From Alphaproteobacteria bacterium (GTDB lineage Bacteria > Pseudomonadota > Alphaproteobacteria > Acetobacterales > Acetobacteraceae), in the NCBI GenBank assembly GCA_026225015.1, contig JAMFRY010000319.1, positions 1 through 14,980 on the forward strand: 14,980 bases of DNA, in the 5' to 3' direction. Every line of letters starts with the position of its first letter. Position 1 is the first letter of the stretch. The position numbers and the translations under genes are program-made. The notes under the pieces are model-generated. The model saw only the letters and a list, made by a program, of their open reading frames with translations. It was not told the DNA's origin and ran no database searches. Below, piece by piece: positions 11,787-14,980 of the stretch.

Positions 11787-13214
11787 CTACGCCGCGCTTC
11801 GTTTACCCCGGCCTCGGAACAGAAAAAACAATAAGAGCAGGACAACTGCAGCTCCCGCAGCCGCAGCTCCGATACGTGCAAGCAACAAAATCTGGGAAGT
11901 CGGACCGCCTTGGCGTATCACGGCAACATCGCTCTCCGAAACGGATTGGCTATAGCCATATTGTTGGAAAACATAGCTCGCGAGTAAAGCAATTTCAGAG
12001 TTGCTGAGCTGATTTGGGTCGGATTTCTGTCCGCCAAACCCCGGCATGTATGCTTCACCAGTCGTAGTTGTGCGGTGCACTCCGAAAAGTATTGTGGCGA
12101 TAAGGTTGCTTGGCTCATCGGCGCCGGTTACCGAGTTGTGGAAAAGGCTCGGGTAATAATTGTCCTTGCTGCCCTGACCGAAAGCGGAATGGCAAGATGC
12201 GCAATTGCCGGAATATAATTCCGCGCCGGTAGGAGACGCATCTGTATCCGAGCCAACCGTATTTTCTCCGCGCAGCGTTGCGACGGCAGAACCAGGCGCT
12301 CCGAGGTCAAACCTCGGCATGCTATCAGCCGCATCATGGATGGGGGAAACCGTTGCCATATACGTTGCAATTGAGTTAAGATCAGCCGGCGTAAGGTATT
12401 GAAAGCTGTGTTCGACCGCCTCGCCCATGCTGCCCCCGGCACGGGCCTTGTCGGGGAGCGATCCTGTGCGGAGGAACTGCACAATTTCCTGTTTGGTCCA
12501 GCTGCCAATGCCGCTTACAGCATCGGACGTGATGTTCGGAGCAAACCACGGGCCTACCTGGCCGCCGCCCAAATACCGCCCCGATTGCACCTGCATCAGC
12601 AAGCCCCGTGGCGTATGGCATTCGCCGCAATGCGCCGGGCCGTCAACAAGGTACTTCCCCCGGTTCCAATCCGCCGTCTGATCGGGATTTACCTGGAAAC
12701 TGCCGCTGGACAAAAACAGCAGATTCCAGGCCATCATCGACAGGCGAATATTCAGCGGGAAAGGCAGCGCCGTAGGCTGTGGCGCGACGTTTACCGGTGC
12801 AACGCCAAGCAGAAAATAATTGTAGAGATCATGGACGTCAGCATCGGTGAGTAACCGGTACGACGTATATGGCATGGCGGGGTAGAGATTCTCGCCATCT
12901 TTTCGAATTCCTTTACGAATGGCTTTGGCAAACTCCGCCTCGGTATAGTCGCCAATACCAGCACTCACCGATGGCGTGATATTGGTCGAATAGATGGTGC
13001 CGACGGGTGAGGAGATCGGCAAACCACCCGCGAATGGTCGTCCGCCGGGCGCCGTATGGCACGCCGCGCAATCAGATGCGACCGCGATGTAAGCGCCGCG
13101 TTGCGCCGATGCGCTGGCAGTGCCGCCGGCATCGGCGGCGTGGCAAACCATCGGGATTGCGCTCGCGATAAGGAGCGGGAATGCGATAGCGAGGCGGCGG
13201 GTCAGGGACGTCAT
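11787..13214 (-). CDS. Triheme membrane-anchored cytochrome c, dehydrogenase electron-transfer subunit
   Basis: Carries electrons from the periplasmic flavoprotein dehydrogenase to ubiquinone. The 475 residues start at ATG 13214 with AGGCGAG upstream; the in-frame TTG six bases earlier is unnecessary. A signal peptide ends near CHA/ADA (residue 26). Three c-type haem sites are CAACH (49-53), CGECH (196-200) and CASCH (338-342). Candidate axial Met residues lie in YPAMPYTSY (M114), GSMGEA (M263) and EAYMPGF (M390). A C-terminal membrane helix (about 441-466) is followed by a basic tail, which anchors it. The layout matches the cytochrome subunit of alcohol, gluconate, sorbitol and fructose dehydrogenases of acetic acid bacteria. 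Its ATG lies two bases after the stop of the GMC gene, implying translational coupling and a shared complex. Confidence 0.92.
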   Translation of the reverse strand: MTSLTRRLAIAFPLLIASAIPMVCHAADAGGTASASAQRGAYIAVASDCAACHTAPGGRPFAGGLPISSPVGTIYSTNITPSVSAGIGDYTEAEFAKAIRKGIRKDGENLYPAMPYTSYRLLTDADVHDLYNYFLLGVAPVNVAPQPTALPFPLNIRLSMMAWNLLFLSSGSFQVNPDQTADWNRGKYLVDGPAHCGECHTPRGLLMQVQSGRYLGGGQVGPWFAPNITSDAVSGIGSWTKQEIVQFLRTGSLPDKARAGGSMGEAVEHSFQYLTPADLNSIATYMATVSPIHDAADSMPRFDLGAPGSAVATLRGENTVGSDTDASPTGAELYSGNCASCHSAFGQGSKDNYYPSLFHNSVTGADEPSNLIATILFGVHRTTTTGEAYMPGFGGQKSDPNQLSNSEIALLASYVFQQYGYSQSVSESDVAVIRQGGPTSQILLLARIGAAAAGAAVVLLLLFFLFRGRGKRSAA

Positions 13215-13216
13215 GA

Positions 13217-14854
13217 TCAACTCGCCTTTAGCTGTTCAACGATCGCGTCACTTGCCTTCATTGCCAGAGCCACCATGGTAAGCGTAGAGTTGCCGCTTCC
13301 ACCGGTCGTCATTGCGCCACCTCCCGGTAAAAACAAATTATCATGGTCGTGGGCGCGGAAGTCGGCATCCACGACCGATGTGGATGGGTCGGCCCCCATT
13401 ATGCACCCTCCCATTATATGGTCGCTATGCGTGTAGAACGTGTTGACCTGGCTAGCCGTGGTACCCAGCCCGGCCATCAATTGTTTCAAAATGGGCAAGG
13501 TGTATGTCGCGGTGCTGCGCCGCACGTAATCGCTCACATTATAGTAGATGTTTGGCTTATTTAGGCCGAGCCAATCTTTCTTCGGGGAAAGCGTGAGGCG
13601 GTTATACGGCAAGGGTATCAGCTCATGCTCGATGGTCAGCGTGGCGGTGCAAGCGGCAAGCCGCCTTATTTCGGTATCCAGAGCTTTGCCAACCAGCCCC
13701 TTCTTCAAGGCCGCCAATCCGCCAACCCGGCTTCGCGCGGCATTTTCCATCCGGAACAGCGCGCCGCTGTGGACGCTTCGGAAGTCCCCTTGCGACGTAT
13801 TCATGATGCTGCTGCTTTGCACGGGCCCTACCCCCGTCCATAGTGGCTCCGCCATCGTGATCTGGGATGATATTTTCGGCTGGTCCATCATGTTGCGGCC
13901 GACCTGGTCGGAGCTGTTTGCGATGCCATTCGGGTTTTTTTCGTCTTTTGACAATAGCAGGATTTTTGGTGTTTCAATGCCGTTGCAGGCAATCACGAAA
14001 ACCTTTCCGATGACCCTATGCGAGACCTTATCCGGATCGAAAAAATGCACCCCCTGAACGGTATTTTTTGAACCTGTCTCGACCCGGTAGACAACGGCAT
14101 TGGCGATGATGACGCCCCCTTTGGCCTCGATCTTCGGGAGGACGGTTGCCGCATCGTATTTCGCGCCGATCGGGCAGACCGGGAAGCAATTATTATTGCC
14201 GCAGCATGCCGGGCGGTTGTCATAGGACACGCCGCTGTTGCGGGCCTGCGCCGCGGGAAGATTCTGCAGTCCTATTTTGGCGGCGACATCGGTAAACCGC
14301 TGCTCACCGGGGCCAAAGGGCAGTTTGCCCATGGGATAGGGCTTCGAGCGGATCGGGGGCCATTGCAAGGCGGGATCCGATGGACCGCTGACCCCCAGTG
14401 CGTATTCGGCGCGGGTATAATAAGGCTCCAGGGTATCATAGTCGAATATCCAGTCCCGCCCGACACCGTAATTGGATTTTAGTTTCATGTCTTCCGGTGT
14501 CAGACGCCAGCAGATTCCGGCCCAGTGCCAGGTGGCGCCACCAGCGTAACGTACATAGCCCTGCCGGTAGGCTAGCGCATCAGGACCCTCCAGCTGCAGA
14601 TACTCTGCCGACGAGGCGTCTGTATACGTTTCCAAATGCGGCGCCCAAGGTTTCGGTGGGTATGCCGCATCCCAACTCGCCTTCAGGCCGGGTGGAAGGT
14701 TTCTGAAATTCTCGACGATCTGCCAACGTTCAACCCGTGGCCCAGCCTCAAGCATCAAAACCGATAATCCGGCATCCAACGCCTGCTCGGCGACCGTGCA
14801 GCCGACCACGCCGGTACCGACAATAATAACATCAGCGCTGTAACTATCTGCCAT
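13217..14854 (-). CDS. GMC-family FAD dehydrogenase, large (catalytic) subunit with [3Fe-4S]-type cysteine motif
   Basis: Predicted to oxidise a sugar, sugar acid or polyol in the periplasm and pass electrons to the neighbouring cytochrome c. The 545 residues start with the FAD-binding fold VIIVGTGVVGCTVAEQAL (GxGxxG at 13-18) and acidic LEAG (35-38). GGATWHWAG (105-113) is the FAD-contact segment of this family. CCGNNNCFPVC (217-227) gives C-x5-C-x3-C, the spacing known for the [3Fe-4S] cluster of FAD glucose and fructose dehydrogenases. The C-terminal half has NRLTLSPKKDWLGL, SDHIMGGCIMG (H479) and GGSGNSTLTMVALAM (N522), the expected catalytic His/Asn pair. The ATG has AGGAG five bases upstream. 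It lacks its own export signal; relatives are exported with a Tat-targeted small subunit not visible here. The substrate cannot be assigned. Confidence 0.92.
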   Translation of the reverse strand: MADSYSADVIIVGTGVVGCTVAEQALDAGLSVLMLEAGPRVERWQIVENFRNLPPGLKASWDAAYPPKPWAPHLETYTDASSAEYLQLEGPDALAYRQGYVRYAGGATWHWAGICWRLTPEDMKLKSNYGVGRDWIFDYDTLEPYYTRAEYALGVSGPSDPALQWPPIRSKPYPMGKLPFGPGEQRFTDVAAKIGLQNLPAAQARNSGVSYDNRPACCGNNNCFPVCPIGAKYDAATVLPKIEAKGGVIIANAVVYRVETGSKNTVQGVHFFDPDKVSHRVIGKVFVIACNGIETPKILLLSKDEKNPNGIANSSDQVGRNMMDQPKISSQITMAEPLWTGVGPVQSSSIMNTSQGDFRSVHSGALFRMENAARSRVGGLAALKKGLVGKALDTEIRRLAACTATLTIEHELIPLPYNRLTLSPKKDWLGLNKPNIYYNVSDYVRRSTATYTLPILKQLMAGLGTTASQVNTFYTHSDHIMGGCIMGADPSTSVVDADFRAHDHDNLFLPGGGAMTTGGSGNSTLTMVALAMKASDAIVEQLKAS

Positions 14855-14944
14855 TTTGGCTCCTGATATGTGGCATAATTGGCGCCAGGCTCATCAGCTC
14901 ATTCGATGTGAACCCCGGCAGCGTTCGCGCTGACGCGACTCAGA

Positions 14945-14980
14945 CCTAAAACTCTGGCCTAAAACTCTGGCCTAAAACTC
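14945..14980. repeat. 13-bp direct tandem repeat at the right window edge
   Basis: CCTAAAACTCTGG occurs at 14945-14957 and 14958-14970, and a third copy begins at 14971 and is cut by the window end. Read on the minus strand, every frame through it has stops, so it is non-coding. It lies about 90 bases upstream of the GMC dehydrogenase start, so it may be part of that operon's control region. Confidence 0.8.

Overview
The window looks like ordinary chromosomal DNA of a GC-rich alphaproteobacterium, most likely a member of the Acetobacteraceae. The support is an aa3-type cytochrome c oxidase, a Rhodobacter-type phospholipid N-methyltransferase, divergent rph/hrcA, and a membrane-anchored dehydrogenase pair (GMC flavoprotein plus triheme cytochrome c) of the kind acetic acid bacteria use for periplasmic oxidation. 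The family assignment is inferred from gene content and cannot be proven without a search.

Layout, left to right. Positions 1-1756 (minus) hold ctaC followed by ctaD; ctaD runs off the left edge. Positions 2022-2906 (minus) encode two small exported proteins: a Spy/CpxP-like chaperone and a Gly/His- and Tyr/Pro-rich repeat protein. Positions 3030-4540 (minus) hold a pmtA-like methyltransferase and rph; hrcA (plus) diverges from rph. A PAS-PAS-GGDEF diguanylate cyclase (minus) converges on hrcA and overlaps its 3' end; its last ~45 codons run through a repeat element and a terminator-like hairpin. Positions 7211-8169 are gene-poor, with palindromes, a short tandem repeat, one convincing small membrane protein, one doubtful small ORF, an unassigned minus-strand terminator and a good plus-strand promoter. 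Positions 8170-11598 (plus) encode a GT-C membrane glycosyltransferase, a transglutaminase-like cysteine protease-fold protein and a Sua5-type threonylcarbamoyl-AMP synthase. Positions 11787-14854 (minus) hold the GMC dehydrogenase and its cytochrome c partner, two bases apart.

The genes fall into separate functional units: terminal respiration (ctaCD), electron input to the respiratory chain (GMC/cyt c), envelope upkeep (Spy-like protein, PmtA, GT-C enzyme), RNA and tRNA maturation (rph, sua5/tsaC), heat-shock control (hrcA) and c-di-GMP signalling. I see no defence island, prophage, CRISPR array, rRNA or tRNA.

The points most worth a second look are the repeat-derived tail of the GGDEF protein, with its mutually exclusive hairpins; the terminator just ahead of the small membrane protein, which has no assigned upstream gene; and the dehydrogenase pair, which shows a [3Fe-4S]-type cysteine motif but no visible Tat-targeted small subunit. 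None of these amounts to clear evidence for a new system.
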